64,000 nucleotides of DNA from Cuneatibacter caecimuris (GTDB taxonomy: Bacteria > Bacillota > Clostridia > Lachnospirales > Lachnospiraceae), in contig NZ_SGXF01000007.1 in the NCBI RefSeq assembly GCF_004216775.1, positions 1 through 64,000 of the forward strand, read 5' to 3'. The notes under the pieces were generated by a model. It was not told the origin of the DNA, searched no databases, and saw only the letters and a program-made list of their open reading frames with translations. The position numbers and the translations under genes are program-made. Numbering within the stretch: position 1 is the stretch's first letter; each line of letters opens with the position of its first letter. Shown here in pieces: positions 50,834-61,442 of the stretch.

Positions 50834-52567
50834 CTATTCAAACTGAGCGCGATACAGCTGGTGATAAAATCCCTTCTTTTCCAGAAGGCTTTCATGAGTG
50901 CCCATTTCTATGATATCCCCGTCTCTCACCACCAGGATCAGATCTGCGTTGCGGATTGTGGACAGGCGGTGGGCGATGACGAAGCAGGTTTTATCCCGCA
51001 TCAGATTCCGCATGGCCTCCTGAATCTGCAGCTCTGTCCTGGTATCCACATTAGAAGTTGCTTCATCCAGAATCAGCATATGCGCATCCAGCAGCATGGC
51101 CCTGGCAATGGTCAGCATCTGTTTCTGGCCTTTGGAAATATTGGTTCCGTCGTCTGACAAGATGGTGTCATATCCTTTGGGCAGGCTCATGATATAATCA
51201 TGAATCCTGGCGGCCTTAGCAGCCCGAACCACATCTTCTCTGGAAGCTGTTTCACTTCCGTAGGAAATATTTTCCGCAATCGTACCATAAAACAGCCAGG
51301 TATCCTGCAGCACCATGGCGTAAGATCTCCGCAGGCTGTCTCTTGTCAGGCTGCGGATCTCTCTGCCGTCCACCCGGATCTCTCCCTGATTCACATCATA
51401 AAAACGCATCAGCAGATTAATCAGCGTGGTTTTGCCCGCGCCTGTGGGGCCGACAATAGCCACCAGCTTCCCCCGGGGCGCATGAAGACTGACGTGGTGC
51501 AGGATCTCTTTGTCCGGAGTATAGCCGAAAGACACATCTTTAATGTCCACATCTCCCTGTGCCTCCTGAAGTATTTCTGCTTCCGGAAGGTCCGGCTTCT
51601 CAGGCGCTTCATCCAACAGGCGGAAAATCCGCTCCGCCGCCGCCAAAGCCGACTGAAAATCGCTGATAATATTGGCGGCCTCATTGATGGGGCCGGAAAA
51701 TTTTCTGGAATAGAGCACAAAAGAGGAGATATTTCCCAAAGAAATCGCGCCCTTCAGGTACTGCAGACTTCCGAACACTGTCACCAGGGTGAGGGAGATA
51801 TTGTTGATCAGATTGACCGAAGGCCCCACCATGCTTCCCATATAGTCCGCATGATAATAAGCGTTCACTGCTTCTGTATTCTTTTCCTGAAACTTGCCGA
51901 TGGTGTTTTCCTCCTGCCCATAGGCTTTCAGGGTCTTTTGACCGGTCATCTTTTCCTCGATAAAGCCGTTCAGCTCTCCCAGTTCTCTGGATCTGGCCCG
52001 GAAAAGAGGCCGCGTGATGCCGGTCAGCTTTTTTGTCAGCAGCAGAGACGCAGGTACTGTCACCACAAAGACCAGCACCAATACAGGTGAAATCAGAAGC
52101 ATCATCACAAAGGAACCGATCACTGTAATGGCGCTGGACAGCAGCGTGATCAGATCTGAAGACAGGCTGGTATTCACGGTGTCGATGTCATAAGAAATCC
52201 TGCTGATGATATCTCCCACCTGCCGCGTGTCAAAATACCCTGCCGGCAGCTCCATCAGCCGGGCAAAAACATCCCGGCGCATGGCGTATACTACTTTTCT
52301 GGTAATATGCAGCATCACGGCCGTCAGCAGATAGGTCAGCAGGGATGCTCCCGCGTACAGGCCTGCCATCCAGGCCGCATAATAAAAAACCGTTCCAAAA
52401 TCCACGGCGCCCTGTCCGGGTTTTACCGCATCTACCGCATAACCGGACAGCATGGGGCCCACCAAGTTCAGCAGATTAGAAGCAATACTCAGCACGGCTA
52501 CCAGCATCACAAACCATTTATACTGCAACAAATATTTTCCCAGGCGCAGCATCACATGTTTTTTCAT
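50834..52567 (-). CDS. ABC exporter half with consensus catalytic site
   Basis: The 577-residue half-transporter has six transmembrane helices (1-320) and a nucleotide-binding domain with Walker A GPTGAGKTT, signature ISKGQKQM (LSGGQ varied), Walker B LILDEATSNVD with the catalytic Glu, and the H-loop IAHRL. It starts 4 bp inside the neighbouring gene's end and pairs with the next ABC gene to form a heterodimer. Relatives export drugs, lipids or peptides. The other subunit carries the LSGGQ motif and an altered Walker B. Confidence 0.92.
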   Translation of the reverse strand: MKKHVMLRLGKYLLQYKWFVMLVAVLSIASNLLNLVGPMLSGYAVDAVKPGQGAVDFGTVFYYAAWMAGLYAGASLLTYLLTAVMLHITRKVVYAMRRDVFARLMELPAGYFDTRQVGDIISRISYDIDTVNTSLSSDLITLLSSAITVIGSFVMMLLISPVLVLVFVVTVPASLLLTKKLTGITRPLFRARSRELGELNGFIEEKMTGQKTLKAYGQEENTIGKFQEKNTEAVNAYYHADYMGSMVGPSVNLINNISLTLVTVFGSLQYLKGAISLGNISSFVLYSRKFSGPINEAANIISDFQSALAAAERIFRLLDEAPEKPDLPEAEILQEAQGDVDIKDVSFGYTPDKEILHHVSLHAPRGKLVAIVGPTGAGKTTLINLLMRFYDVNQGEIRVDGREIRSLTRDSLRRSYAMVLQDTWLFYGTIAENISYGSETASREDVVRAAKAARIHDYIMSLPKGYDTILSDDGTNISKGQKQMLTIARAMLLDAHMLILDEATSNVDTRTELQIQEAMRNLMRDKTCFVIAHRLSTIRNADLILVVRDGDIIEMGTHESLLEKKGFYHQLYRAQFE

Positions 52568-54297
52568 TCTGACACCTCCATCTGGGAACGGCTGATTTCC
52601 CGGTAAATTTCACAGTTCTTGAGAAGTTCTTCATGTCTGCCCTTGGCAATGACCCTTCCCCCGTCCATGACCAGAATCAGATCAGCATTCAAAATAGAGC
52701 TGACCCGCTGGGCCACGATGATCTTTGTGGTCTCAGAAAAATGGCCTGCGATAGCCTGGCGCAGCCGCGCGTCTGTACGGTAATCCAGGGCGCTGGAAGA
52801 GTCGTCTAAGACCAGGATGTCCGGCTTTCCGGCCAGGGCCCTGGCAATAAGAAGTCTCTGCTTCTGCCCTCCGCTTAAATCCGCGCCTTTAATCGCTAAT
52901 TTCGCGTCCAGCCCTTTTTCCTGCACAAATGTATCCGCCTGAGCCAGATGCACTGCTTCCAAAATCTCTTCCCTGGACAGATTTCTTCCAAAGCTGATAT
53001 TCTCTGCGATAGAGTCTTCAAAAATCACGTCGTTCTGAAAAGCCGCGCCAAATTTCTTTCTCAGTTCCTGCTTGTCCCAGCTGCGGATATCCTTCCCTTC
53101 TAACAGAATGCGCCCTTCCGTCACATCATAAAAACGCATCATCAGCTGGATCAGCGTGCTTTTTCCGGCCCCTGTTCCACCGATGATTCCCAAAGTCTCC
53201 CCTTTCTCCAGCTCAAAACATATTTCCCACACATCCGGACTTCCTCCCGAGTAAGAAAAAGAGACATGATCAAAAACAATCTGCGGCAGATTTCCATCCT
53301 GCCGGCTGTTTCCGCAGGAACGGCCGTCCTCTGCTGTTTCCTGCCGGGTCAAATCCTCCGGCGCATCCAGGATCTCTGTCACCCGGGCCGCGCTGGCGCT
53401 GGCTTTGGAATAAATCATAAACATGCGGGACAAAAACAAGATAGCATTTAAGATCAGCGTAACATAGGACAAAAAAGCGATGATGGTGCCCGGAGAGGAA
53501 AGTCCTTCATTGACCCGCCATGCTCCGATCAGAATCACCAGCACCAGTCCCAGATTCAGCAGCAGGTTCATCAGAGGATTCATCAGGCTCATAACCATTC
53601 CTGCCTTCTGGTCTTTGACCACCACCTCTTCATTAATAGCCGCAAATTTCTTTTTTTCATATTCTGTGCGGGACAGCGCTTTGATCACCCGGATGCCGGT
53701 AACTGCTTCCCTTACCTGGCGCACAAACCGGTCCGCCGCCTCCTGCACTTTTCTGTACATAGGCACGCCTCTTTTTGTCACCTGCCAGATCATCACTGCA
53801 ATGAAAGGCATCATCGCCACCAACGTCAGGGTCAGGACCGGGTCCATGGTCAAGGTGATGATTACGCCGCCCAGCAGCATAATCGGCGCCCTCACTCCCA
53901 GACGCTGCATCATCCCCAGCATCTGATGGATATTATAGGTGTCCGTAGTGGCCCTGGAAATCAAAGAAGGCATAGTAAAACCCTCAGCCTGTCTGCTGGA
54001 GAGGTAGGAAATTTTTGTAAACAGATCCAAGCGAATGGATTCTGTAGCGTCTCTGGCCACTTTGGAAGCCCGGCGGTTGGCCACGATATTTCCCCTCCAG
54101 GCCAGAAGAGAGGCCAGAAGCATCACGCCGCCCCAGGCCAGCACCTGGCCCACGCTCCGTCTTGGGATCACTTCATCCACAATATAAGCCAAGGCTCTTG
54201 GCAGGAACAGTTCACACAGAGTTGCCAGCACCTTGATGACCAGCCCGATCAGCATTCCTCCCATATATGGTTTTACATAATACATAATCCGCCGCAT
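52564..54297 (-). CDS. ABC exporter half with degenerate catalytic site
   Basis: The 577 residues have six transmembrane helices and an ATPase domain: Walker A GGTGAGKST, signature LSGGQKQR and Walker B ILVLDDSSSALD. The catalytic Glu is Asp here and the H-loop is VAQRV instead of AHR. One site of the heterodimer is therefore degenerate, as in TM287/288- or BmrCD-type exporters. It overlaps the next ABC gene by 4 bp. It lies 20 bp after the threonine aldolase gene and may be in the long argS operon. Confidence 0.92.
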   Translation of the reverse strand: MRRIMYYVKPYMGGMLIGLVIKVLATLCELFLPRALAYIVDEVIPRRSVGQVLAWGGVMLLASLLAWRGNIVANRRASKVARDATESIRLDLFTKISYLSSRQAEGFTMPSLISRATTDTYNIHQMLGMMQRLGVRAPIMLLGGVIITLTMDPVLTLTLVAMMPFIAVMIWQVTKRGVPMYRKVQEAADRFVRQVREAVTGIRVIKALSRTEYEKKKFAAINEEVVVKDQKAGMVMSLMNPLMNLLLNLGLVLVILIGAWRVNEGLSSPGTIIAFLSYVTLILNAILFLSRMFMIYSKASASAARVTEILDAPEDLTRQETAEDGRSCGNSRQDGNLPQIVFDHVSFSYSGGSPDVWEICFELEKGETLGIIGGTGAGKSTLIQLMMRFYDVTEGRILLEGKDIRSWDKQELRKKFGAAFQNDVIFEDSIAENISFGRNLSREEILEAVHLAQADTFVQEKGLDAKLAIKGADLSGGQKQRLLIARALAGKPDILVLDDSSSALDYRTDARLRQAIAGHFSETTKIIVAQRVSSILNADLILVMDGGRVIAKGRHEELLKNCEIYREISRSQMEVSE

Positions 54298-54316
54298 CTG
54301 CCGTTCCTCCGGTCTC

Positions 54317-55354
54317 TTAATATCCAGTAACGTTTCGTACTGCTCTCAAGAATTCTTCTGCGGCTTCCGGCTTTGTGGACCAGGATGTAACCAGCCGGAC
54401 CACCCTGCGGTTACCATCCAAACAATCCATCTCTGTCATCCGGAAATTCTCCGACAGCTTCTCCACCTGTTCTTCGTTAAAAATTGGAAAAAGCTGGTTA
54501 GTGGGTGAATCCCAACGGAACTCCACCCCCAGTTCTTTCAGGCCGTCTCTGATCTCAGCCGCCTGTTTTTCTGCATGAGCTGCCAGTTCCCAATACAAAC
54601 CATCTGTAAACAACAGTTTAAACTGCAGCCCTAAAAGCCATCCTTTTGCCAGCATTCCGCCCTTTTGCTTGATCATCCACCGGAAATCTTCAAACAGGGC
54701 AGGATTTACCAGCACCAGCGCTTCTCCGAACAGCGCGCCGTTTTTCGTTCCCCCAATATAAAACATGTCGCACAGTTCCGGCAGATCCTCCGGCCTGAGA
54801 TCATTTTCAGCGCAGGCGAATGCAGCGCCAAGCCTTGCTCCGTCCAGAAACAGGAGAAGCCCCAGCCTGCGGCAGGCATCAGATAAAGCTTTCAGTTCCT
54901 TCTTATGATATATAGTGCCTACCTCTGTGGAATCAGAAATATATACCAGCCTGGGCTGCACCATATGCTCGTCTGTATGAAGCGCCGCCACAGTCTCGAT
55001 ATCCGCAGGACACAGTTTTCCATCCTCTGTCCGCACAGTCAGGACCTTGTGCCCTGTAGCTTCTATTGCGCCGGTCTCATGTACATTGATGTGCCCTGTC
55101 TCCGCCGCGATTACCGCGTGATGGGGCCGGAGCGCCGCGGCAATCGCCGTCATATTGGTCTGCGTTCCGCCCACCAGAAAATGGACCTGAGCGCCCGGAC
55201 ACCCGAAAATCTCCCGGATTTTTTCGGATGCTTCCGCGCACTCATCATCCAGCCCATATCCTGTCCTCTGTTTCAGATTGCTTTCCGCCAGAGCTTCCAG
55301 GATCCTAGGGTGGGCTCCTTCGCTGTAGTCATTCTCAAAACTATATTTTATCAT
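54317..55354 (-). CDS. ltaE: low-specificity L-threonine aldolase
   Basis: The ATG at 55354 (MIKYSFENDYSEGAHPRIL) overlaps the SNF2 gene stop by 4 bp; a longer reading to 55576 lies inside that gene. The 345 residues match the fold-type I PLP aldolase family: VGGTQTNMTAIAAAL, HINVHETGA, LHIRGDGARL-like FLDGARLGAAF and the PLP Lys in MFYIGGTKNGALFGEA. It splits threonine (and allo-threonine) to glycine and acetaldehyde. A beta-eliminating lyase role is also possible. Confidence 0.9.
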   Translation of the reverse strand: MIKYSFENDYSEGAHPRILEALAESNLKQRTGYGLDDECAEASEKIREIFGCPGAQVHFLVGGTQTNMTAIAAALRPHHAVIAAETGHINVHETGAIEATGHKVLTVRTEDGKLCPADIETVAALHTDEHMVQPRLVYISDSTEVGTIYHKKELKALSDACRRLGLLLFLDGARLGAAFACAENDLRPEDLPELCDMFYIGGTKNGALFGEALVLVNPALFEDFRWMIKQKGGMLAKGWLLGLQFKLLFTDGLYWELAAHAEKQAAEIRDGLKELGVEFRWDSPTNQLFPIFNEEQVEKLSENFRMTEMDCLDGNRRVVRLVTSWSTKPEAAEEFLRAVRNVTGY

Positions 55355-58300
55355 GTCTCCTCCAGTATTTTCAGCAGCTCTTCCCTGGTGAGCCGGGATG
55401 CGGGCAGGCCGCTGTCCCCCAGCACCTGTCCAGCCAGCTTCCGCTTGGATTCCTGGAGCTGCAGTATTTTTTCTTCCACTGTATCTTTGGCGATCAGCCT
55501 GTATACTGTCACCTTGTTCTCCTGCCCGATCCGGTGCGCCCGGTCTGTGGCCTGATTCTGCGCCGCCAGATTCCACCAGGGGTCATAATGGATGACCAGA
55601 TCCGCCCCGGTGAGATTGAGCCCTGTTCCCCCTGCTTTCAAAGAGATCAGGAATACCTGGACTTCAGATTCCCGGTTGAACCGGTCGGCCAGCTTCACCC
55701 GCTCTTCTTTTGGCGTGGCGCCGGTGAGCTGGAAATAGGATATCTGTTCCGCTTCGATCCGCTCCCTCAAAATCGCCAGCATGGAAGTAAACTGGGAAAA
55801 CAGCAGGACTTTATGCCCCGCAGACACCGCTGTGCGCAGCAGCTCCATACAGGCTTCCGTTTTAGCAGATTCTCCGTCATAGTCTGCAAAACACAGTTCC
55901 GGTGAACAGCAGATCTGCCGCAGGCGCATCAGCTCCGCCAGCACCTGCATCCTCTCCTTATGAAATTCCGCTTCCGACTGTTTTTCCAGCATTCCCCGGA
56001 GCCTCAGGGCGCTGCCCTGATACAGCTTTTTCTGTTTTCCCTCCAGTTTGGAATAAACGGTATTTTCCAGCTTGGGAGGCAGTTCTTTGAGCACCTGAGA
56101 TTTTAACCTGCGCAGAATAAACGGCCGCACCATTCTGTTCAGCCGGCCGGAAACATGTTCATCCTGGCCTTTTAATATGGGCATTTCCAGATGTTCCCGG
56201 AATCTCCGTTCATTATATAAAAATCCAGGCATCAGAAAATCAAAAATGCTCCAAAGCTCTGTCAGCCTGTTTTCAATGGGTGTGCCGGTAAGGGCGAATC
56301 TGGTGCGGGAAGGCACGGATTTCACTGCCCTGGCATTCTGCGTCTTCCAGTTTTTTATGAACTGCGCTTCATCCACAATGAGAAAACGGAAAAACATTTT
56401 CTGGTACATTTCCCCGTCCCTGCGCATCAGGTCATAGGAGGTGATCAGCACATCTGCCGGTTCCTGCAGCTTTTCTTTTCGCTCCGAGGCAGTTCCCGTC
56501 ACGGAACAAACCGTCAGTTCCGGCGCAAAGCGATGGCACTCATTTTCCCAGTTATAAACCAGAGACGCGGGACACACGATCAGGGACTGCTGGCCGGGCT
56601 GTTTTTCCGAAAGAAGCAGGGCAATCACCTGCACCGTTTTCCCCAGCCCCATTTCATCAGCCAGAATCCCGCCAAGGCCCAGCGCGTCTAACTGCCTGAG
56701 CCAGGAATACCCTGTTTTCTGATAATCCCGCAGCACGCCTTTTAAGGATTCAGGGACAGAAAATTCTTCCTGGCCCGCATTTTTCATTTTTCGGATCAGC
56801 TGGGCAAATTCCCTGCTGCGCACCCCCTCTTTCCCTGCCAGAAGATCCAGCTCCGCGGCACGGTAAAGCGGCAGGCGAAGGGGCTCTCCGGTCAGTTTCT
56901 TTCCTTCCAGCTTCAGTTCCTCTGAAAGTTCAGCGATTCTGTCCAGTTTCTTTGTCCTGAGATCCAGAAAGCTTCCGTCTTTTCTGCGGACAAAAATCTG
57001 CTTGCCTGCATAGGCTTCTAAAAGCCCGCGCAGCTCGGCCGGAGAAGCGTTCCCCAGATCCAGCTTCATCTCCAGCAAGCCGTCCAGAAACGATAGTTCC
57101 AGGCTGGCTTCCGGTTCCTGTTCCACAGTGATTTTCTGAAATGCTTCCGACTGATGAACTTCGCCGCAGGAGGCAAATTCTGCCATTCCCTCTGTCAGAA
57201 GCCTGAAAATCTCTCCATCGTTCTCCACGATCTGCAGTTTTCCGTCTTCTGTCCTGTAGCGGAAATACTTTTTCGCCACGGAGCTGATCCGAAGTTCCTG
57301 CCCTTTGTTTCTGCATAGTTCCACAGGAAGGGTCCCCGGCTGCAATGGATTAAAAGAAATATTTCCATAGTGATGAAAAACTTCACAGGTCACACATCCC
57401 GGAGAGGGCGCGTCAAAATAAAATTCCGCTTTCAGGCTGGCCGGCTCAAAATCTGACAGATTCAATTCATCAGCGTTGATCTCTAAAAATGAGGAAAGCC
57501 TTGGAAGAACCTGTCCGCAAAATTCTCCTACGTCCCGCCTGGACAGCAAAAGCCTGCCATACTCCGGAAATGTTCGGGTTAAAATATGCACCAGGAATAT
57601 TCCCGCTTCCCTGCTGAAATCCTCACTGCACAAATAAATATTTTCTTTATCCGCAACATACAGGCCCTTTTCCCCCTGGAGCACAGAAAGCCCAGTTTCC
57701 ATTTCCAGAGATAGCCCGCTGCCGCATTGCTGTACGCTCAGAACCGGCGCAGGGTCTCTCCGCACCACATGGACCTTCCTGTTTTCGCCGTTTTCTTCCA
57801 CAGTTACAGTCCTGCCTTCAAAACAGGGCAGAAACTCATCGGCATTGGATCGATTCAAAGGCAGGCAGCGCAGCTGCGGAAGGCGGCTGCTCCCTTTTCC
57901 TTCTTCCAGGCACTGACGCCAGGACACCAATGTTTTAATAAGCAGCTCTGCCGCCGGCCAGTCTTTTGCATGAAAAAATTCTTTTTCATGGCGCACTGAA
58001 AGCTGGCGTCCGTACTCTGTCTGTCTGTGATATAAGCAGTTATCCGCAAATTCCAGTAAATCCTGCACCACGTATTTCTTTTTTCTGCCGATTTTCAATT
58101 CCGCCGACCACTGACGGCGGCGCAGATGGATGACCGGGTCCAGTTCCACCGGTTCCGGCTCCTGTTCTGCCATGGCCCGGCTGAAGGCCTGGCGGGAATA
58201 CTGTTCCAGCATCTGCCTGGCCGCCGGAGTGGTGGAGACCTCCGCAGTAGCTCCGTTATATCTTTTCAGGTAGGCAAAAGCCGCTGCCACGCAATGGGGG

Positions 58301-58539
58301 CAAAGCCCTCTTGCAGGGATAAAATCCGGACAGCTGCAGGCTGCTTCTGTCATCCTGTCCCCCGAGAGTTTTAGCCGGACCCTGTAATCCTCTGATTCCG
58401 CCTGCAGATTGATTTCTCCTTTCCAGAAGCTATCAGTTCTGTATAAACGGACGCGCCCCTGTTCCCAGAGGCGCCTTCCCTTTTGATAACTCTGAAAATC
58501 GGCGGCCATAGACTGAATATCCTTCGTCTCCAAAGACAT
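55351..58539 (-). CDS. SNF2-family helicase with SWIM zinc finger
   Basis: The 1062-residue protein has an N-terminal SWIM domain (CSCPDFIPARGLCPHC, near residues 60-80) and a middle region of unknown fold. A C-terminal SNF2/RapA-like ATPase follows with motif I DEMGLGKTVQVIALLL, motif II VDEAQFIKN, TGTPIEN, motif V AGGTGLNLTGAD and motif VI QATDRAHRIGQ. Such proteins act on DNA or transcription complexes. It follows argS after 17 bp and overlaps the aldolase gene by 4 bp. Confidence 0.94.
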   Translation of the reverse strand: MSLETKDIQSMAADFQSYQKGRRLWEQGRVRLYRTDSFWKGEINLQAESEDYRVRLKLSGDRMTEAACSCPDFIPARGLCPHCVAAAFAYLKRYNGATAEVSTTPAARQMLEQYSRQAFSRAMAEQEPEPVELDPVIHLRRRQWSAELKIGRKKKYVVQDLLEFADNCLYHRQTEYGRQLSVRHEKEFFHAKDWPAAELLIKTLVSWRQCLEEGKGSSRLPQLRCLPLNRSNADEFLPCFEGRTVTVEENGENRKVHVVRRDPAPVLSVQQCGSGLSLEMETGLSVLQGEKGLYVADKENIYLCSEDFSREAGIFLVHILTRTFPEYGRLLLSRRDVGEFCGQVLPRLSSFLEINADELNLSDFEPASLKAEFYFDAPSPGCVTCEVFHHYGNISFNPLQPGTLPVELCRNKGQELRISSVAKKYFRYRTEDGKLQIVENDGEIFRLLTEGMAEFASCGEVHQSEAFQKITVEQEPEASLELSFLDGLLEMKLDLGNASPAELRGLLEAYAGKQIFVRRKDGSFLDLRTKKLDRIAELSEELKLEGKKLTGEPLRLPLYRAAELDLLAGKEGVRSREFAQLIRKMKNAGQEEFSVPESLKGVLRDYQKTGYSWLRQLDALGLGGILADEMGLGKTVQVIALLLSEKQPGQQSLIVCPASLVYNWENECHRFAPELTVCSVTGTASERKEKLQEPADVLITSYDLMRRDGEMYQKMFFRFLIVDEAQFIKNWKTQNARAVKSVPSRTRFALTGTPIENRLTELWSIFDFLMPGFLYNERRFREHLEMPILKGQDEHVSGRLNRMVRPFILRRLKSQVLKELPPKLENTVYSKLEGKQKKLYQGSALRLRGMLEKQSEAEFHKERMQVLAELMRLRQICCSPELCFADYDGESAKTEACMELLRTAVSAGHKVLLFSQFTSMLAILRERIEAEQISYFQLTGATPKEERVKLADRFNRESEVQVFLISLKAGGTGLNLTGADLVIHYDPWWNLAAQNQATDRAHRIGQENKVTVYRLIAKDTVEEKILQLQESKRKLAGQVLGDSGLPASRLTREELLKILEET

Positions 58540-58556
58540 CCGATTCTTCCTTTCTG

Positions 58557-60326
58557 TTACATCCTGTCAGGCGCAGAAAATCCCAGCAGGTCAATGGATT
58601 TTTCCAGCACCTGTTTTGCAAGACAGATCAAAGCGATATATCCGCTCTGGCGGTCTCTGTCCTGTTCTGCCAGGATTTTTGTTTCATGATAAAAACTGTT
58701 AAACGTGTTGGACAATTCATAGATATACGCGCACAGTTTATGGGGAGCCAGCTCCCGATAGACCTGATCCATCACATCCCCGAATCTGGCCAGCAGAAGC
58801 ATCAGCGCTTTTTCGCTGCTGTTCACCGGCTCGCGAAGCTCGGCCCGCTCAGGATCTCCGCCGATATTTTCAGCATACTTGCGCAGAATAGATTTTATCC
58901 GGACAATAGTATACAGAATATATGGACCGGTATTTCCTTCAAAAGCAGTGAAGCGATCTACATCGAATATATAATCCTTAGACGCCTGATTGGACAAATC
59001 TCCGTACTTCAAGGCGGACAGGGCAATTTTCCCGGACATCTCCCAGGCCTCCTGCTCATCCACAGTACGGTTTTCCTGCACCTTATCATAAACCGCCTGA
59101 GTGATCTCTCCGATGAGAGTCTCCAGCCGCATCACGCCCCCCGCCCTGGTTTTAAACGGTTTCCCGTCTTTGCCGTTCATGGTGCCAAAACCAAGAAAAC
59201 GCAGCTCTGTCTCGTCCGGCACAATGCCCGCCATCTTGGCACAGCGGAATACCTGGGTGAAATGGAGTTCCTGACGTTTATCCACCACATACAGCACCAT
59301 GTCCGGATCAAACAGTTCTTCCCGTTCCACCAGCGTGGCCAGATCTGTGGTGGGATACAGGGTGGCCCCATCAGACTTCACCAGCATACAGGGAGGGATC
59401 TCCTTGGTATCGGATTCCTGTTTCACATCCACCACAAGAGCGCCCTGGCTCTCATGGGCCAGGCCTTTCTCCTTCATCCTCTGAATCATGCCAGGAATAT
59501 AAGGCTGGGCGTCGCTCTCTTTTTTCCAAATGTCAAAAGTCACATTCAGCTTCTCGTAGTTTTTCTTCAGATCCTCAACGGATACCCGCATAATGTGTTC
59601 CCAGAGAGCCCAGTATCCCGGCTCGCGGTTCTGCAGGCGGAAGGTAGCGTCATGGGCACGTTTGGCGAAAACTTCGTCCTCCTTGGAACGGGCGCTGGCC
59701 GCGGGATAGATTTCTTCCAGTTCAGATATGGTGAAAGGCGCTTCTTTGGGATATTCGCCCCTATAGTTCTCATCAAAATAAGGCAGTTCCGGCTGGCGGT
59801 CCTTCAGTTCCTCAATAATCAGCCCCATCTGCAGGCCCCAGTCCCCCAGATGCACGTCACCGATCACCTCGTCCCCCATAAAACGGCAGATCCGCTTCAG
59901 ACTCTCACCGATTACGGCAGAACGCAGATGTCCCACATGCAAAGGCTTCGCCACATTTGGCCCGCCGTAATCCAGCACCACTTTCCTGTGACTGTCCGCA
60001 GGCCCGCAGCCCAGCTTGTCCGACTGGGCTATTTCCGACAAATAGGAAACCAGATAAGCGCCGGACAGTTTTAGATTCAGAAAGCCAGGTTTCACTGCGC
60101 TCACTTCAGAAAACATCTCCAGCTTTTCCAATTTTTCTAATACTTCTTCTGCAATGACAATAGGGGCTTTATGATAGGCCTTGGCCGCTGCCAGCGCGCC
60201 GTTGCACTGATATTCGCAGAGATCCGGGCGGTTGGACAGGGTCACTCTTCCGTACCGCGCCTCATATCCGGCGTCGGCAAATGCAGCCTGTACCTGCGCT
60301 CCGATCAAGTCCAGAATCTTTTTCAT
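58557..60326 (-). CDS. argS: arginyl-tRNA synthetase
   Basis: ArgS charges tRNA-Arg. The 589 residues have the class Ia signatures: N-terminal Add-1 domain, HVGHLRSAVIGESLKR (HIGH motif), KSDGATLYPTTDLATL, a Rossmann core and a C-terminal DALR anticodon-binding domain (FVTAFE-like FTAFEGNTGPYILYTIVR). The start at 60326 (MKKILDLIGAQV) follows AGGAGGAAGTGA. It is first in a 9.5-kb row of same-strand genes. Confidence 0.96.
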   Translation of the reverse strand: MKKILDLIGAQVQAAFADAGYEARYGRVTLSNRPDLCEYQCNGALAAAKAYHKAPIVIAEEVLEKLEKLEMFSEVSAVKPGFLNLKLSGAYLVSYLSEIAQSDKLGCGPADSHRKVVLDYGGPNVAKPLHVGHLRSAVIGESLKRICRFMGDEVIGDVHLGDWGLQMGLIIEELKDRQPELPYFDENYRGEYPKEAPFTISELEEIYPAASARSKEDEVFAKRAHDATFRLQNREPGYWALWEHIMRVSVEDLKKNYEKLNVTFDIWKKESDAQPYIPGMIQRMKEKGLAHESQGALVVDVKQESDTKEIPPCMLVKSDGATLYPTTDLATLVEREELFDPDMVLYVVDKRQELHFTQVFRCAKMAGIVPDETELRFLGFGTMNGKDGKPFKTRAGGVMRLETLIGEITQAVYDKVQENRTVDEQEAWEMSGKIALSALKYGDLSNQASKDYIFDVDRFTAFEGNTGPYILYTIVRIKSILRKYAENIGGDPERAELREPVNSSEKALMLLLARFGDVMDQVYRELAPHKLCAYIYELSNTFNSFYHETKILAEQDRDRQSGYIALICLAKQVLEKSIDLLGFSAPDRM

Positions 60327-60353
60327 TTCACTTCCTCCTAAAAATATGCTGAT

Positions 60354-60381
60354 ATAATATCATAGCACAAATTTTTGTTAA
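60354..60381 (-). promoter_or_regulatory. argS promoter candidate
   Basis: TTAACA (60376-60381), 16 nt, TATTAT (60354-60359) on the minus strand, about 28 bp before the start codon. Confidence 0.65.
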
Positions 60382-60472
60382 TTTCCAGCAGAAAAAGTGA
60401 GTTCCGGGTTATTGTTTATTATCTTGCCTGCACTGATTTCGCGGCATACAATAGATATAACGGGACAATTAG

Positions 60473-61156
<684 letters not shown>

Positions 61157-61170
61157 AATCAATAATCCTG

Positions 61171-61335
61171 TCATAATGTGTACATTTTGACAGACACATA
61201 TATATCTTACATTATACTCTTGAAAGCTCTTTAAATCAAGTAACTTTAGAGAATTATATCCATTTTTATCCAAGTCTATTTTTGAATTTCTATTATATCC
61301 TCTGAACCAGTTATGTCAAAATGTACACCTTTTGA
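61171..61335. repeat. putative invertible segment bounded by 24-bp inverted repeats
   Basis: The left repeat 61171-61194 and right repeat 61312-61335 are inverted copies identical at 21 of 24 positions. Both contain the perfect core GTGTACATTTTGACA (61178-61192; inverted at 61314-61328). A third partial copy ATTTTGACAGA is at 61406-61416. The left copy is itself an ATGTGT/ACACAT dyad. The segment between them is about 117-121 bp and holds a promoter. They may be invertase sites or res-like binding subsites. Confidence 0.6.
61211..61239 (-). promoter_or_regulatory. sigma-A promoter inside the putative invertible segment
   Basis: TTGATT (61234-61239), 17 nt, TATAAT (61211-61216), minus strand. 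In the orientation given it fires toward the 3' end of the recombinase gene; if inverted it would fire toward the lipoprotein gene. Confidence 0.72.
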
Positions 61336-61442
61336 TTACGGAAAATATCATTGGGGAAGGAGGAATGACAATCTCTAGAGAATCATGTTTTACATATCTG
61401 TGATGATTTTGACAGAAGAAATCTCAAGCTGACGCGGAATAA

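Noticed and set aside
58686-60074. 462-codon frame on the plus strand opposite argS
   Set aside because: It mirrors the argS codons; no ribosome site, no family sequence. A shadow of the real gene. The same holds for the 447-codon frame opposite typA (22359-23702) and the 329-codon frame opposite the PBP gene.
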